Part shown: positions 37,000 to 47,329 of the stretch, in pieces
Numbering within the stretch: the stretch's first letter is position 1
Layout of the letters: each line of letters opens with the position of its first letter
Assembly: GCF_002879865.1 (NCBI RefSeq)
Contig: NZ_PNXY01000006.1
Span: forward strand, 248,001 to 312,000
Source of the DNA: Paraburkholderia rhynchosiae
GTDB lineage: Bacteria; Pseudomonadota; Gammaproteobacteria; Burkholderiales; Burkholderiaceae
DNA: 64,000 nucleotides
Direction of reading: 5' to 3'
Translations under genes and position numbers: made by a program
Notes under the pieces: model-generated
Databases searched by the model: none
Told to the model about the DNA's origin: nothing
What the model saw: only the letters and a program-made list of their open reading frames with translations

Positions 37000-38643
37000 A
37001 TGGACACCTCTGACATCTCGTCAGCTTTCCTTAACTTTATGCGGCATGCCGCCACCGCCCGTCGGAACAGTGCAGCGGAATCCGAGGCGCAATCACTCCG
37101 TGCCGCCGCGCAACTCCATCCTCTGGACGACGAGTCGCTGGCATCGCTGGTCCACACCCTGGTTCAACAGCAACGCCATGACGACGCGATCGAACTGGCC
37201 GCCATTATTGCGCAACTCGACAACGGGAACGTGCATGCGCACTTTCGTCTCGGCTACGCGCTGCAGATGGCGGACCGCCATGCAGAGGCCGTCGGTCCAT
37301 ATCGCCGCGCGCTGGAACTGGACGCGGCATTGCCGTCGCTACGCTGTAATCTCGCTGGCGCTCTTGCGTTCACCGACGGCGACGTGAGCGAACAGATTGC
37401 GCTTCTCGAAGACGCCGTCCAGGACCAACCCAGCGATGGCAATGGCTGGATCAATCTCGCAAGCGCTTACCGCAAGAATCTGGATTTGCCCCGCGCGGTC
37501 GAAGCCGGTGCGCGAGCTGTCCAGTGCGCGCCGCTAAACCCGCTGGCTCATAACAACTATGCGCTGACGCTACGTGAAGCGCAACGCTGGGCCGAGGCGG
37601 CGCAAGCCGCGCAAACAGCTTGCGCGCTGGCGCCCACTGACGCCACCATGCGTTCGAACCTCGCGATGCTGCAACTCATGAGCGGCGATTATGCTAATGG
37701 CTGGCTGTCGCACGAAGCGCGCTGGACAGGCTCCTCGGAATTGCGCGGCAACCGGCCGGAGATGCCCGCGCCCACATGGAACGGCGAGCCGCTAACCGGC
37801 AAAACGCTGCTTGTGTGGGGCGAGCAAGGCATGGGCGATGTGCTGCAGTTCAGCCGCTATATCCCGATGCTGGCCGAGCGTGTGCATCGCGAAGGCGGCC
37901 GCCTCGCTTGGAACTCGTTCCCGCCGATGGGCGCATTGCTCGCACGCAGTCTTGGCGGTTATGTAGACGACTACTCCGCGGGCGGTGGAGTCGAATCGCT
38001 TCCGCCGTTCGATTTGGAAGTTCCGTTGTTGAGCCTGCCGCTGATCTTCGGCACACGCGAGGCGACGATTCCCGGGAGCACGCCGTACCTGCACGCGGAC
38101 GCAGCGGCAGTGAAGCGCTGGCAACAGCGGCTTGCCGGCGAGTCGCGGCTCAAAGTCGGACTGACATGGACCGGCAGCCACGGTCATCAACGCAATCCGT
38201 TCCGGCGCGTCGGCTGGGAACGTTATGCGAAGCATTTCGGCGGCATGCGCGACGTGGCGTTCTATTCGCTGCAACCGGGCGCGAGCGCAGATGTGAGCGC
38301 GGCCCACGCAGCCGGCCTGCCGATAACCGACTACACGGCGGAATTCGCGACCTTCGACGACACCGCCGCGTTTGTCGGCGCGCTCGACCTGGTAATCACT
38401 GTGTGCACGTCGGCGGCACATCTCAGCGGCGCGCTTGGACAGCGCACCTGGGTGTTGCTCGACGTCAATCCGCACTGGGTCTGGCTGATCGACCGCAACG
38501 ACAGCCCGTGGTATCCGAGCGCGACGCTGTGCCGGCAGGCGCAGTTCGGCGAGTGGGAGCCGGCGCTCGAGGCCGTCGCCCACGATCTCGGCGCACTCGC
38601 GGCCCGGCACAGGGCGGCCTCGCCTGGCGGCGACGCTAGCTAA
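37000..38643 (+). CDS. TPR protein with glycosyltransferase-like C-terminal domain
   Basis: Protein of 547 residues from ATG 37000; in-frame starts at 36934 and 36856 are possible, and none has a clear Shine-Dalgarno sequence. Residues 30-260 form about six TPR repeats (for example VHAHFRLGYALQMADRHAEA and GNGWINLASAYRKNLDLPRA). The C-terminal half (LLVWGEQGMGDVLQFSRYIP, then VGLTWTGSHGHQRNPFR and DLVITVCTSAAHLSGALGQR) resembles the GT9/GT41-like domain in TPR proteins linked to glycosylation. Substrate unknown; cytoplasmic, no signal peptide. Confidence 0.78.
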   Translation: MDTSDISSAFLNFMRHAATARRNSAAESEAQSLRAAAQLHPLDDESLASLVHTLVQQQRHDDAIELAAIIAQLDNGNVHAHFRLGYALQMADRHAEAVGPYRRALELDAALPSLRCNLAGALAFTDGDVSEQIALLEDAVQDQPSDGNGWINLASAYRKNLDLPRAVEAGARAVQCAPLNPLAHNNYALTLREAQRWAEAAQAAQTACALAPTDATMRSNLAMLQLMSGDYANGWLSHEARWTGSSELRGNRPEMPAPTWNGEPLTGKTLLVWGEQGMGDVLQFSRYIPMLAERVHREGGRLAWNSFPPMGALLARSLGGYVDDYSAGGGVESLPPFDLEVPLLSLPLIFGTREATIPGSTPYLHADAAAVKRWQQRLAGESRLKVGLTWTGSHGHQRNPFRRVGWERYAKHFGGMRDVAFYSLQPGASADVSAAHAAGLPITDYTAEFATFDDTAAFVGALDLVITVCTSAAHLSGALGQRTWVLLDVNPHWVWLIDRNDSPWYPSATLCRQAQFGEWEPALEAVAHDLGALAARHRAASPGGDAS

Positions 38644-38676
38644 ACTTCAGCGGCAACTGAACGGTCCGCACGGCCT

Positions 38677-38901
38677 TCACGGTGAATTCGCGCCGGGCTC
38701 CGGCTGGGCCGCTCGCGCGATTTCCGCAGCAAGGCATTCGGGACAAAGACAACGGCCGGTCGGGTCGAGTCGCTCCGGCGGCAAAGCCGGCATCTCGCGG
38801 CACCAGCAGTCGAACGGCTGCGCATGCATCGCGCAATCGAACGCATTGCCGCAGCGCGGGCAGCGCGCGCTGCCTTGTGGGCGGGAGGCGGACGGTTTCA
38901 T
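38677..38901 (-). CDS. Cysteine-rich CWC-family small protein
   Basis: Reads 74 residues with nine Cys: RCPRCGNAFDCAMHA, then the hallmark CWC (residues 32-34) and a C-terminal CLCPECLAAE. It matches the Cys-rich CWC family, a probable small zinc-binding protein of unknown role. The pattern of paired CxxC motifs makes a chance ORF unlikely. It stands alone, with its stop 33 bases from the convergent TPR gene stop. Confidence 0.8.
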   Translation of the reverse strand: MKPSASRPQGSARCPRCGNAFDCAMHAQPFDCWCREMPALPPERLDPTGRCLCPECLAAEIARAAQPEPGANSP

Positions 38902-39091
38902 GACGGGCGGACGGTCTCGCGAGGCATCGACGAGGAAATGATGCCACGGCTAGCGCGCCGCCGTTAGTCATCCATTCGGCTAGTTCACAGGCACGCGGCA
39001 AGCGCGGTACGCTTCACCGTCTACTGGCGCTGCACGCAGCGATCGCGCGGTGCGGAAAACGGCTGTTGCGCGCCGCCCGCGCATATGTTGA

Positions 39092-40063
<972 letters not shown>

Positions 40064-40190
40064 TCCCTGTCGCAAATCCGGCACATAAGGCGCGCAGCTT
40101 TGAGGCGCCTCATGTGCCCGTCACGCCGGATATACTGCATCTGCCGTGCGGCCTCGTTGCGGCGCACGGCGCCTGAACGGCCTTTCCATC

Positions 40191-40994
40191 ATGCGCACCC
40201 CCACTTCCCGACGCCGCCGTCCGCAGATTGCTGGTGGTGGTCCGGTCTGGCTGTTCGATCTCGACAATACGCTGCATCACGCGTCGCACGCCATTTTCCC
40301 TGCGATCAATCAGGCGATGACGCAGTACATCATCGACGCGCTGCAAGTGGAGCTCGACGAAGCCAACCGTCTGCGCACCGGCTACACACAGCGCTATGGC
40401 GCGGCGCTGCTGGGCCTGACGCGCCACCATCCGCTCGACGCAAACGACTTTCTGAAAGTCGTGCACACTTTCCCCGATCTCGGCTCGATGATCCGCCACG
40501 AGCGCGGAGTCGCGCGTCTCGTCGCGGCGCTGCCCGGCCGCAAGATAGTGCTGACCAACGCGCCCGAGGCGTATGCGCGCGCGGTGCTGGCGGAACTGCA
40601 CATCGAGGGTCTGTTCGAGCAGGTGATCGCCATCGAGCATATGCGCGACCGGCGCCGCTGGCGCGCGAAACCCGATCATGCGATGCTGCGCAAGGCCATG
40701 CGCGATGCTCACGTCTCACTGAAGGACGTGATCCTCGTCGAAGATACGCGCTCGCATCTGAAGAACTACCGCCGACTCGGCATCCGCACGGTGTGGATCA
40801 CCGGGCATCTGCCGCGCAAGCCGCACGCGGACGGTGTGCCCACGCGGCTGCCAGGCACGGGGCGACCGCATTATGTCGATCGCAACATTCGTTCGTTAAA
40901 ATCGCTACGACTGGGCACCCGCTCGGTTCGATTGAAGGGACAGCAGACGGGACGACAGCCATGCAGCCGATCGACAAGCCTGACGAAGCCGTAG
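40191..40994 (+). CDS. HAD-family hydrolase (pyrimidine 5'-nucleotidase-like)
   Basis: Phosphatase of 267 residues. Motif I is WLFDLDNTLHH (nucleophile Asp and acid Asp), motif II is VLTNAPEAYA, motif III is the Lys of RAKPDHAML, and motif IV is ILVEDTRSHL. The pattern matches the YjjG/Sdt1-type subgroup, which dephosphorylates pyrimidine nucleotides. An Arg/Ser-rich tail closes the protein. ATG 40191 is preferred. The last 34 bases overlap slmA. Confidence 0.88.
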   Translation: MRTPTSRRRRPQIAGGGPVWLFDLDNTLHHASHAIFPAINQAMTQYIIDALQVELDEANRLRTGYTQRYGAALLGLTRHHPLDANDFLKVVHTFPDLGSMIRHERGVARLVAALPGRKIVLTNAPEAYARAVLAELHIEGLFEQVIAIEHMRDRRRWRAKPDHAMLRKAMRDAHVSLKDVILVEDTRSHLKNYRRLGIRTVWITGHLPRKPHADGVPTRLPGTGRPHYVDRNIRSLKSLRLGTRSVRLKGQQTGRQPCSRSTSLTKP

Positions 40995-41641
40995 CCGAAC
41001 ACGAAGCCGCCGCGCCGGCTGTCCCGCGCGCGCAGCGTCTGAAGCCGGGCGAGCGCCGCGTGCATATTCTGCAGACGCTCGCCGTCATGCTCGAAGCGCC
41101 GAAGGGCGAAAAGATCACCACGGCGGCGCTTGCTGCGCGGCTCGGTGTGTCGGAAGCCGCGCTGTACCGTCACTTCGCGAGCAAAGCGCAAATGTTCGAA
41201 GGCCTAATCGAGTTCATCGAACAGACCATTTTCGGGCTGATCAACCAGATCGTCGACAAAGAGAACAACGGTGTGCTGCAGGCGCGCGCGATCGCGTTGA
41301 TGCTGCTGAATTTTTCGGCGAAGAATCCCGGCATGACGCGCGTGCTGACCTGCGAAGCGCTAGTCGGCGAGCATGAGCGGCTGACCGACCGTGTCAACCA
41401 GATGCTCGAGCGCGTCGAAGCTTCACTGAAGCAATGTCTGCGGCTAGGGGCGATGAATGATGATGTATCCGCGCAGGATACATCAGTGCCGGTCCCGGTT
41501 CCGGCGGACTACGATCCTGCCGTGAGGGCTAGCCTGCTGTTGAGCTATATCATCGGCCGCTGGCATCGCTTCGTTCGCAGCGGCTTTGTCCGCATGCCGG
41601 CCGACGAGGCCGACCCACAATTGCGAGTGATCCTTCAGTAG
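40961..41641 (+). CDS. slmA: Nucleoid occlusion factor SlmA (TetR family)
   Basis: DNA-binding protein of 226 residues. The helix-turn-helix is TTAALAARLGVSEAALYRHF, followed by KAQMFEGLIEFIEQTIFGL, the SlmA pattern. In E. coli SlmA bound to its sites stops FtsZ ring assembly over the nucleoid. An insert of about 20 residues (DDVSAQDTSVPVPVPADYD) before the last helices is longer than in E. coli SlmA. ATG 40961 overlaps the HAD gene by 34 bases. Confidence 0.88.
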   Translation: MQPIDKPDEAVAEHEAAAPAVPRAQRLKPGERRVHILQTLAVMLEAPKGEKITTAALAARLGVSEAALYRHFASKAQMFEGLIEFIEQTIFGLINQIVDKENNGVLQARAIALMLLNFSAKNPGMTRVLTCEALVGEHERLTDRVNQMLERVEASLKQCLRLGAMNDDVSAQDTSVPVPVPADYDPAVRASLLLSYIIGRWHRFVRSGFVRMPADEADPQLRVILQ

Positions 41642-41700
41642 TCCGCTCGAAGAAGGCACGCCAGCCGGGCAGTCTAACGCTGCCGCGCGCATTTTTCCGC

Positions 41701-41706
41701 TATACT
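41701..41706 (+). promoter_or_regulatory. Candidate metX promoter -10 box
   Basis: TATACT; no convincing -35 element. A transcript from about 41713 would start just before a hairpin (outer TGCGG/CCGCA 41718-41759, inner GAACCT-CCC-AGGTTC 41734-41748). Confidence 0.4.
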
Positions 41707-41798
41707 TTGCGCCTGACTGCGGCACTCGAACAAGAACCTCCCAGGTTCCGAACACCGCAATCCAGAACACGTTTGAAAACGTGCTTGAAAACATATTA

Positions 41799-41880
41799 CG
41801 CGCCGATTTGCTGACTCGATTGCGGGCGCGCGAACCACTGGAACACTTCCGCGGTTCACTATAAATGCGGCTAAAGAGGT
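41799..41880 (+). promoter_or_regulatory. SAM-II-type riboswitch upstream of metX
   Basis: Stem 1 is CGCGCC (41799-41804) with GGCGCG (41825-41830). Its loop begins GATTT and ends CGATTGC, as in SAM-II. The 3' part ATAAAT-GCGG-CTAAAG-AGG (41861-41879) supplies the second pseudoknot strand: GCGG pairs with TTGC, and GAG with CTC. The known ligand-contact positions (U-U of GATTT; GCTAAA) are kept. An extra hairpin, GAACC/GGTTC with inner GGAA/TTCC (about 41832-41857), is inserted in the joining loop. A competing hairpin GCGGCT/AGCCGC (41867-41890) would break the pseudoknot. Expected to lower metX expression when S-adenosylmethionine is high. Confidence 0.7.
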
Positions 41881-41930
41881 CGTCAGCCGCGCACAAGTCG
41901 TTCTCCCCGTGCTTTGCCGACGCCATCTAG

Positions 41931-41955
41931 CCGCCCTGTCTTTGTCAAATGGCGG
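41931..41955 (+). promoter_or_regulatory. Hairpin over the metX ribosome-binding region
   Basis: CCGCC (41931-41935) can pair with GGCGG (41951-41955), the purine-rich segment just before the metX start at 41961. It could form the expression platform of the upstream riboswitch. Confidence 0.4.
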
Positions 41956-41960
41956 AATGA

Positions 41961-43106
41961 ATGGAATCGATCGGTATCGTCGCTCCACAAAAAATGCATT
42001 TCACCGAGCCGCTGCGTCTGCAGAACGGCAGCTCGCTGGCCGGCTACGACCTGATGGTCGAGACCTACGGCACGCTCAACGCCGGGCGCAGCAATGCGGT
42101 ATTGGTGTGTCACGCGTTGAACGCCTCGCATCACGTCGCAGGCGTCTATGCGGACAATCCGAAGGACATCGGCTGGTGGGACAACATGGTCGGTCCCGGC
42201 AAGCCGCTCGACACTAACAAATTCTTCGTGATCGGCGTGAACAATCTGGGCTCTTGCTTCGGCTCGACAGGGCCCATGAGCATCGACCCTGCCACCGGCA
42301 ATCCGTACGGTGCGACGTTCCCCGTGGTGACGGTGGAAGATTGGGTCCACGCGCAGGCGCGCGTCGCCGATGAATTCGGCATCGAACGCTTCGCTGCGGT
42401 CATGGGCGGCAGCCTCGGCGGCATGCAGGCGCTCGCGTGGAGCATGATGTATCCGGCGCGCGTCGCGCACTGCATCGTCGTCGCGTCGACGCCTAAGTTG
42501 TCCGCGCAAAACATCGCGTTCAACGAGGTGGCGCGCTCGGCGATTCTTTCGGACCCCGACTTCCACGGCGGCAACTACTACGCGCATAACGTGAAGCCGA
42601 GGCGTGGCTTGCGCGTCGCGCGGATGATCGGCCACATCACGTACCTGTCGGACGACGACATGGCCGAGAAATTCGGCCGCTCACTGCGCCGCGCGGAAGG
42701 TGCGCTCGACGCGTACAACTTCAACTTCGACGTGGAGTTCGAAGTGGAGTCGTATCTGCGCTATCAGGGCGACAAGTTCGCCGACTACTTCGATGCGAAC
42801 ACGTATCTGCTGATCACGCGCGCGCTCGATTACTTCGATCCGGCCAAAGCCTTCGACGGCGATCTGACAGCAGCTGTTGCGCACACCACCGCCAAATATC
42901 TGATTGCGAGCTTCACGACCGACTGGCGTTTCGCGCCGGCCCGCTCGCGCGAACTCGTAAAGGCGCTGCTCGATCACAAGCGCACCGTGACGTATGCGGA
43001 AATCGACGCGCCGCACGGCCACGACGCCTTCCTGCTCGACGACGCGCGCTATCACAACGTGATGCGCGCCTACTACGACCGTATTGCGAACGAGGTGAAC
43101 GCATGA
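41961..43106 (+). CDS. metX: Homoserine O-acyltransferase MetX
   Basis: Alpha/beta-hydrolase-fold enzyme of 381 residues that activates homoserine for methionine synthesis. The catalytic triad is Ser151 (GGSLGGMQ), Asp321 (TTDWRF) and His354 (HGHDAFL). MetX was named an acetyltransferase, but many betaproteobacterial members are annotated as succinyltransferases (MetXS), so the acyl donor is left open. It forms an operon with metW (4-base overlap). A SAM-II-type leader lies upstream. Confidence 0.95.
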   Translation: MESIGIVAPQKMHFTEPLRLQNGSSLAGYDLMVETYGTLNAGRSNAVLVCHALNASHHVAGVYADNPKDIGWWDNMVGPGKPLDTNKFFVIGVNNLGSCFGSTGPMSIDPATGNPYGATFPVVTVEDWVHAQARVADEFGIERFAAVMGGSLGGMQALAWSMMYPARVAHCIVVASTPKLSAQNIAFNEVARSAILSDPDFHGGNYYAHNVKPRRGLRVARMIGHITYLSDDDMAEKFGRSLRRAEGALDAYNFNFDVEFEVESYLRYQGDKFADYFDANTYLLITRALDYFDPAKAFDGDLTAAVAHTTAKYLIASFTTDWRFAPARSRELVKALLDHKRTVTYAEIDAPHGHDAFLLDDARYHNVMRAYYDRIANEVNA

Positions 43107-43711
43107 ACCAGCGAGCACTCGATTATCTGGCGCTGCGCCCCGACTTTCGTGCGATCGCCCGCTGGGTGGAACCGCGCGCCACTGTGCTGGATCTGGGCTG
43201 CGGCGACGGCTCGCTGCTGTCGCTGCTCACCGAGGAACTCGACGTGCTCGGCTACGGCATCGAGATCAACGACGCGGGCGTGCTGGCCGCGACGCAAAAC
43301 GGCGTCAACGTGATCCAGCAGAATCTCGAAGACGGCCTGCGCCTTTTCGAAGACGGCAGCTTCGATTTCGCCGTTCTATCGCAGACACTGCAAACCATTC
43401 ATCAGACCGCCGCGATTTTGCGCGAAACCGTGCGGGTCGGCCGGGAATGCATCGTGTCGTTCCCGAACTTCGGCTACTGGGCGCACCGGCTTTCGGTGCT
43501 GCAAGGGCGCATGCCGGTGTCGAAGTCGCTGCCCTATCAATGGCACAACACCCCGAACGTTCGGGTGCTCACCATCAAGGATTTCGAAGCGCTCGCGCCT
43601 GAGGTCGGCATCGAAATTCTCGACCGCGTCGTGCTGCACGACGGTCAGACGGTGCGGTGGGGGGTGAACTGGCGTGGTAGTCTTGCGGTCTATCGCGTCA
43701 AGAAAAGCTAA
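43103..43711 (+). CDS. metW: Methionine biosynthesis protein MetW
   Basis: Methyltransferase-fold protein of 202 residues with [12 protein letters not shown] near residue 28 and [10 protein letters not shown] near 50. The MetW-specific stretch [17 protein letters not shown] lies near the end. It is the standard partner of MetX and is reported to be needed for full MetX activity in some bacteria. Its start overlaps the metX stop (ATGA), so it shares the riboswitch-controlled transcript. Confidence 0.95.
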   Translation: MNQRALDYLALRPDFRAIARWVEPRATVLDLGCGDGSLLSLLTEELDVLGYGIEINDAGVLAATQNGVNVIQQNLEDGLRLFEDGSFDFAVLSQTLQTIHQTAAILRETVRVGRECIVSFPNFGYWAHRLSVLQGRMPVSKSLPYQWHNTPNVRVLTIKDFEALAPEVGIEILDRVVLHDGQTVRWGVNWRGSLAVYRVKKS

Positions 43712-43725
43712 CGCAAGTTATCCAC

Positions 43726-45120
43726 ATGTCGAACCCGCCGCACGAGGCGCCTGCACTTACCGCTCACGAAGAACATCCCGGCTGGCGCGCGTTTCTGAAT
43801 ACGCGCATGCTGATCTGCGTCTTTCTCGGCTTTACGTCCGGATTGCCGCTGTTCACGCTCGTCTACCTGGTGCAGGCGTGGTTACGCTCCGAAGGCGTCA
43901 ATCTGAAGGAGATCGGCCTCTTTGCGCTGATCCAGTTTCCGTACACCTGGAAGTTCATCTGGGCGCCGCTGATGGACCGCTACGTCCCGCGCTTTCCGGG
44001 CTGGCGTCCAGGCAGGCGGCGCGGCTGGATGCTCGTCACGCAGATTCTGGTTGCGGGCGCCATTGCCACGCTAGGTTTCGTGTCGCCGCGCGATGCAATC
44101 TGGTCGGTCGCGGCGTTGACGGCTCTGGTCGCGTTTTTCGGCGCAAGCCAGGACATTTCGATCGATGCATACCGGCGCGAATTGCTAAGCGATACGCAGC
44201 AAGGGCTCGGCAATGCGGTGCATGTGAATGCCTATAAGATCGCTGCGCTGGTGCCTGGTTCGCTCGCGCTGATTCTGTCGGATCATTTACCGTGGACCAC
44301 TGTTTTTATGGTGACCGCTGCGTTCATGCTGCCGGGCATGGTGATGACGCTGGTAGTGCGTGAACCCGAGGTGCACGGCACGCCGCCGAAAAATTTGCGC
44401 GAAGCGATCGTGCAACCATTCCGCGAATTCCTCGAACGCGACGGTTGGCGCGGCGCGTTGTTCGTGCTCGGCTTCATCTTTCTGTACAAGCTCGGCGACA
44501 CGATGGCGACAACGTTGTCCACGTCGTTCTTCCTCGACATCGGTTTTTCGCGCACGCAGATCGGCGTGATCGCGAAGACCACGGCGTTCGGCGCAAGTCT
44601 CGCGGGCGGGATTGTCGGCGGCATCTGGCTGATGAAAATTGGCATCGGACGAGGCTTGTGGATTTTCGGCATCCTGCAGATGGTGTCGACGCTCGGCTTC
44701 GCCTGGCTCGCGCATCTCGGACCGGCGTCGCCCGGTCTGACGGCGCTTTACGACATCGCCGTGTGGCTGAGCGAAGGCACGACGAAGCTGCTCGCGCTAG
44801 TCGGCATCGATTGGGCGGTGCAGCTCGAGCCGCGCTCGGTCGCGCTCGCGCTCGTCTACGGTTTCGAAACCTTCTCCACCGGTCTGACGATGGCGGCTTT
44901 CACCGCGTATATCGCCAGCACTACCGATCCGCGTTACACGGCCACGCAGTTCGCGCTCTTCACGAGCCTCGCTTCGGTGCCGCGCACGCTCGCGTCTGCG
45001 GCGAGCGGCTATGTGGTCGCGAAAATCGGCTGGTTCGACTACTTCATTGTGTGCACCGCGTTGGCCTTGCCCGGCATGTTGCTGCTAGTGCGCATCGCGC
45101 CGTGGAGAACCCGGTCGTGA
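43726..45120 (+). CDS. ampG: AmpG-family muropeptide permease
   Basis: Major facilitator protein of 464 residues with at least 12 helices. Diagnostic stretches are LGFTSGLPLFTLVYLVQAWL near residue 33, FPYTWKFIWAPLMDR near 68, and SQDISIDAYRRELL near 145. AmpG imports anhydromuropeptides for cell-wall recycling and thereby influences AmpC induction. It follows metW by 14 bases and overlaps the protease gene by four, so it may be read from the metX transcript as well. Confidence 0.93.
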   Translation: MSNPPHEAPALTAHEEHPGWRAFLNTRMLICVFLGFTSGLPLFTLVYLVQAWLRSEGVNLKEIGLFALIQFPYTWKFIWAPLMDRYVPRFPGWRPGRRRGWMLVTQILVAGAIATLGFVSPRDAIWSVAALTALVAFFGASQDISIDAYRRELLSDTQQGLGNAVHVNAYKIAALVPGSLALILSDHLPWTTVFMVTAAFMLPGMVMTLVVREPEVHGTPPKNLREAIVQPFREFLERDGWRGALFVLGFIFLYKLGDTMATTLSTSFFLDIGFSRTQIGVIAKTTAFGASLAGGIVGGIWLMKIGIGRGLWIFGILQMVSTLGFAWLAHLGPASPGLTALYDIAVWLSEGTTKLLALVGIDWAVQLEPRSVALALVYGFETFSTGLTMAAFTAYIASTTDPRYTATQFALFTSLASVPRTLASAASGYVVAKIGWFDYFIVCTALALPGMLLLVRIAPWRTRS

Positions 45121-46409
45121 AGGCGTTTATTCCGACGCGCCCGCTGGCGCCCGGCGCCTCGCCCGCCCGGTTACGCACGCTCGGACGAAGCGCGCTGCGT
45201 GCTGCGTTAGTCATCGGCTGCGTGAGCTTCGTGAGTGCCGCCATGCCGTCCAGGACATATGCGGCCGCGGCGCCGGCTGTCGGTAACAGTGCGCCGGGAA
45301 GCGCTACTGCGAACGCAACGGCGGCCGCATCGCCGCAATCGCCTGCGCCGGTCGCAAAGTCCGCTGCAGCCCTGGCGAATTCAGACAGCGCGACTTCGGC
45401 TGCACCGGCCGCGAACAGCGCGACGAGCCCCGGCAGCGCGCCGGCCGCAGGCACGCCGCCCGCTCCATCGACGCCACCGCCGGTCACGGCGAAAACACCG
45501 GCGGCAACGTCGGCGCCCGCTGGCGCGGCAAAAGCGCCCGGCGCCACGTCAGCGTCAGCAACGCCGGCCACCATGCCCGCACCCGCGTCATACAGTCCTA
45601 ACAACCAGTTGCGCTACGGCGGTTATCTGGTGTTCCGCAATCTGATTCCATCGCCGATGCTAGAGGCGCAAGCCGCCGAAGAGTTCAGCCAGATCGCGTA
45701 CGGCGCGGAGCACGCAAACCGTCTGTATGGCGACACCGACGCGCACGTCACGCGGGTGCGCTCGATCGTCGACAAGATGATGCCGTACTCGCTCAAATGG
45801 AACGAGCGGGCCAAGAGCTGGAAGTGGGATGTGGCCGTGGTGCGTTCGCCCGACATTCGCATGTATTGCCTGCCGGGCGGCAAGATCGTGGTGTACGGCG
45901 GGCTGCTCGACCGCGCGCATCTGAACGACAACGAACTGGGCATGCTGATAGGCCACGAGATCGCGCATGCGCTGCGTGAGCATGCGCGCGAGCGGCTTGG
46001 CCAGTTGCAGGCAAGTCAGCTCGATTCGTCCGGCACGATCCCGCAGCTATTCGGTCTTGCGGATCTTGGCGCGGCGCCGCTCGGCATCGGCTCGCGGCTG
46101 CTCGAAATGAAGTACGAAAACACTGACGAGACGGAAGCCGATGTGATCGGCAGCGATATTGCGTCTCGCGCCGGCTTCGATCCGCGAGCGGCGATCACGC
46201 TGTGGGACAAGCTCGCACAGGCCACGCACAGCAACCGCGATCAGGGCTTCATCTACGTGCACCCGTACACGCCGGCGCGCCGCCAGGACATCATCAAGCG
46301 CTTGCCCGATATGCTGCCGCTCTACGCGAAGGCCATCGGCAAAAGCGTCGACGCGCTGCCGGACTATGCCGGCATCGGCCGCCCACGCCGCAAGCTGGTG
46401 CGCGATTAA
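45117..46409 (+). CDS. M48-family metalloprotease with Ala/Pro-rich linker
   Basis: Exported zinc protease of 430 residues. The start GTG 45117 overlaps the ampG stop (GTGA). The N-terminus has a signal-like helix (ALRAALVIGCVSFVSAA). Then comes a linker of about 100 residues, almost only Ala, Pro, Ser, Thr and Gly. The peptidase domain has HEIAH (His280, Glu281, His284) and the third ligand Glu340 in ETEADVIG. It is related to BepA/LoiP-type periplasmic proteases, with a quality-control role inferred. The TPR domain of BepA is absent. Confidence 0.85.
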   Translation: MKAFIPTRPLAPGASPARLRTLGRSALRAALVIGCVSFVSAAMPSRTYAAAAPAVGNSAPGSATANATAAASPQSPAPVAKSAAALANSDSATSAAPAANSATSPGSAPAAGTPPAPSTPPPVTAKTPAATSAPAGAAKAPGATSASATPATMPAPASYSPNNQLRYGGYLVFRNLIPSPMLEAQAAEEFSQIAYGAEHANRLYGDTDAHVTRVRSIVDKMMPYSLKWNERAKSWKWDVAVVRSPDIRMYCLPGGKIVVYGGLLDRAHLNDNELGMLIGHEIAHALREHARERLGQLQASQLDSSGTIPQLFGLADLGAAPLGIGSRLLEMKYENTDETEADVIGSDIASRAGFDPRAAITLWDKLAQATHSNRDQGFIYVHPYTPARRQDIIKRLPDMLPLYAKAIGKSVDALPDYAGIGRPRRKLVRD

Positions 46410-46494
46410 GGCGGCTTGGGCGACCTGAGCGCATGGCGTTAGAAGCCGCTCAAGATCCGCTACCGGCTTCCAAGCCGCTTAAAGAAAGGCGAAG

Positions 46495-47274
46495 TCACTT
46501 CTTTACGTCGTGGTCGTAGTCGATCGTCAGCGGTGCATGGTCGCTAAACTTGATGTCGCGAAACACGTCAGTGCGTTTCGCCTTGCTCGCGATGCCCGGC
46601 GTCGCGATCTGATAATCGATCCGCCACCCCACGTTCTTCGCATACGCTTGGCCGCGATTGCTCCACCACGTGTATTGCTCGGGCCGCTGATCGAGCGTAC
46701 GGAACACGTCGACGTAACCGACTTCGTCGAAAAGCTTCGTCAGCCACGCGCGCTCTTCCGGCAGGCAACCCGAATTCTTCTGGTTGCTCTTCCAGTTCTT
46801 GATGTCGATTTCCTTGTGGACGATATTCACATCGCCGCACAGGATCACTTCACGCTCGCGCGCGAGTTCCGCGAGATGCGGCATGAACTCGTCCATGAAA
46901 CGGTACTTGGCCTGCTGACGCTCTTCACCGCTCGACCCCGACGGCACATACACCGACACGATCGAGAGCTTGCCGAAGCGCAGTTCGACATAGCGCCCTT
47001 CGGGATCGAACTCCTCGCTGCCAAAGCCGATCACCACTTCGTCCGGCTCGTGACGCGTATAGACGCCCGCGCCGCTATAGCCCTTCTTCACAGCGTGCTG
47101 GAAATAGCCGGTGAAATCGTGCGGCGCCATAAATTCCGGCGTCATATCGTCTTGCGAACATTTGATTTCCTGCACGCACAGCACGTCGGCATTCTGCTCG
47201 CCGAACCAGTCGAAAAAACCCTTCTTGGCTGCTGAGCGGATGCCGTTCAGGTTGGCGGTAATCACACGCAACAT
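46495..47274 (-). CDS. xthA: Exodeoxyribonuclease III
   Basis: AP endonuclease/exonuclease of 259 residues for base-excision repair. It shows ITANLNGIRSA (Asn at the metal site), VQEIKCSQDD (metal Glu), GDVNIVHKEIDIKN (Asp-Asn pair), GWRIDYQIAT and the C-terminal SDHAPLTIDY (catalytic Asp-His). The length is standard. It may be cotranscribed with the polyphosphate kinase gene 55 bases upstream. Confidence 0.95.
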   Translation of the reverse strand: MLRVITANLNGIRSAAKKGFFDWFGEQNADVLCVQEIKCSQDDMTPEFMAPHDFTGYFQHAVKKGYSGAGVYTRHEPDEVVIGFGSEEFDPEGRYVELRFGKLSIVSVYVPSGSSGEERQQAKYRFMDEFMPHLAELAREREVILCGDVNIVHKEIDIKNWKSNQKNSGCLPEERAWLTKLFDEVGYVDVFRTLDQRPEQYTWWSNRGQAYAKNVGWRIDYQIATPGIASKAKRTDVFRDIKFSDHAPLTIDYDHDVKK

Positions 47275-47329
47275 GTCGTTCCTTTGTCTTCGATCGTTAT
47301 GGGATTCGTTCCTGAGTTCAGGGCAAAGG

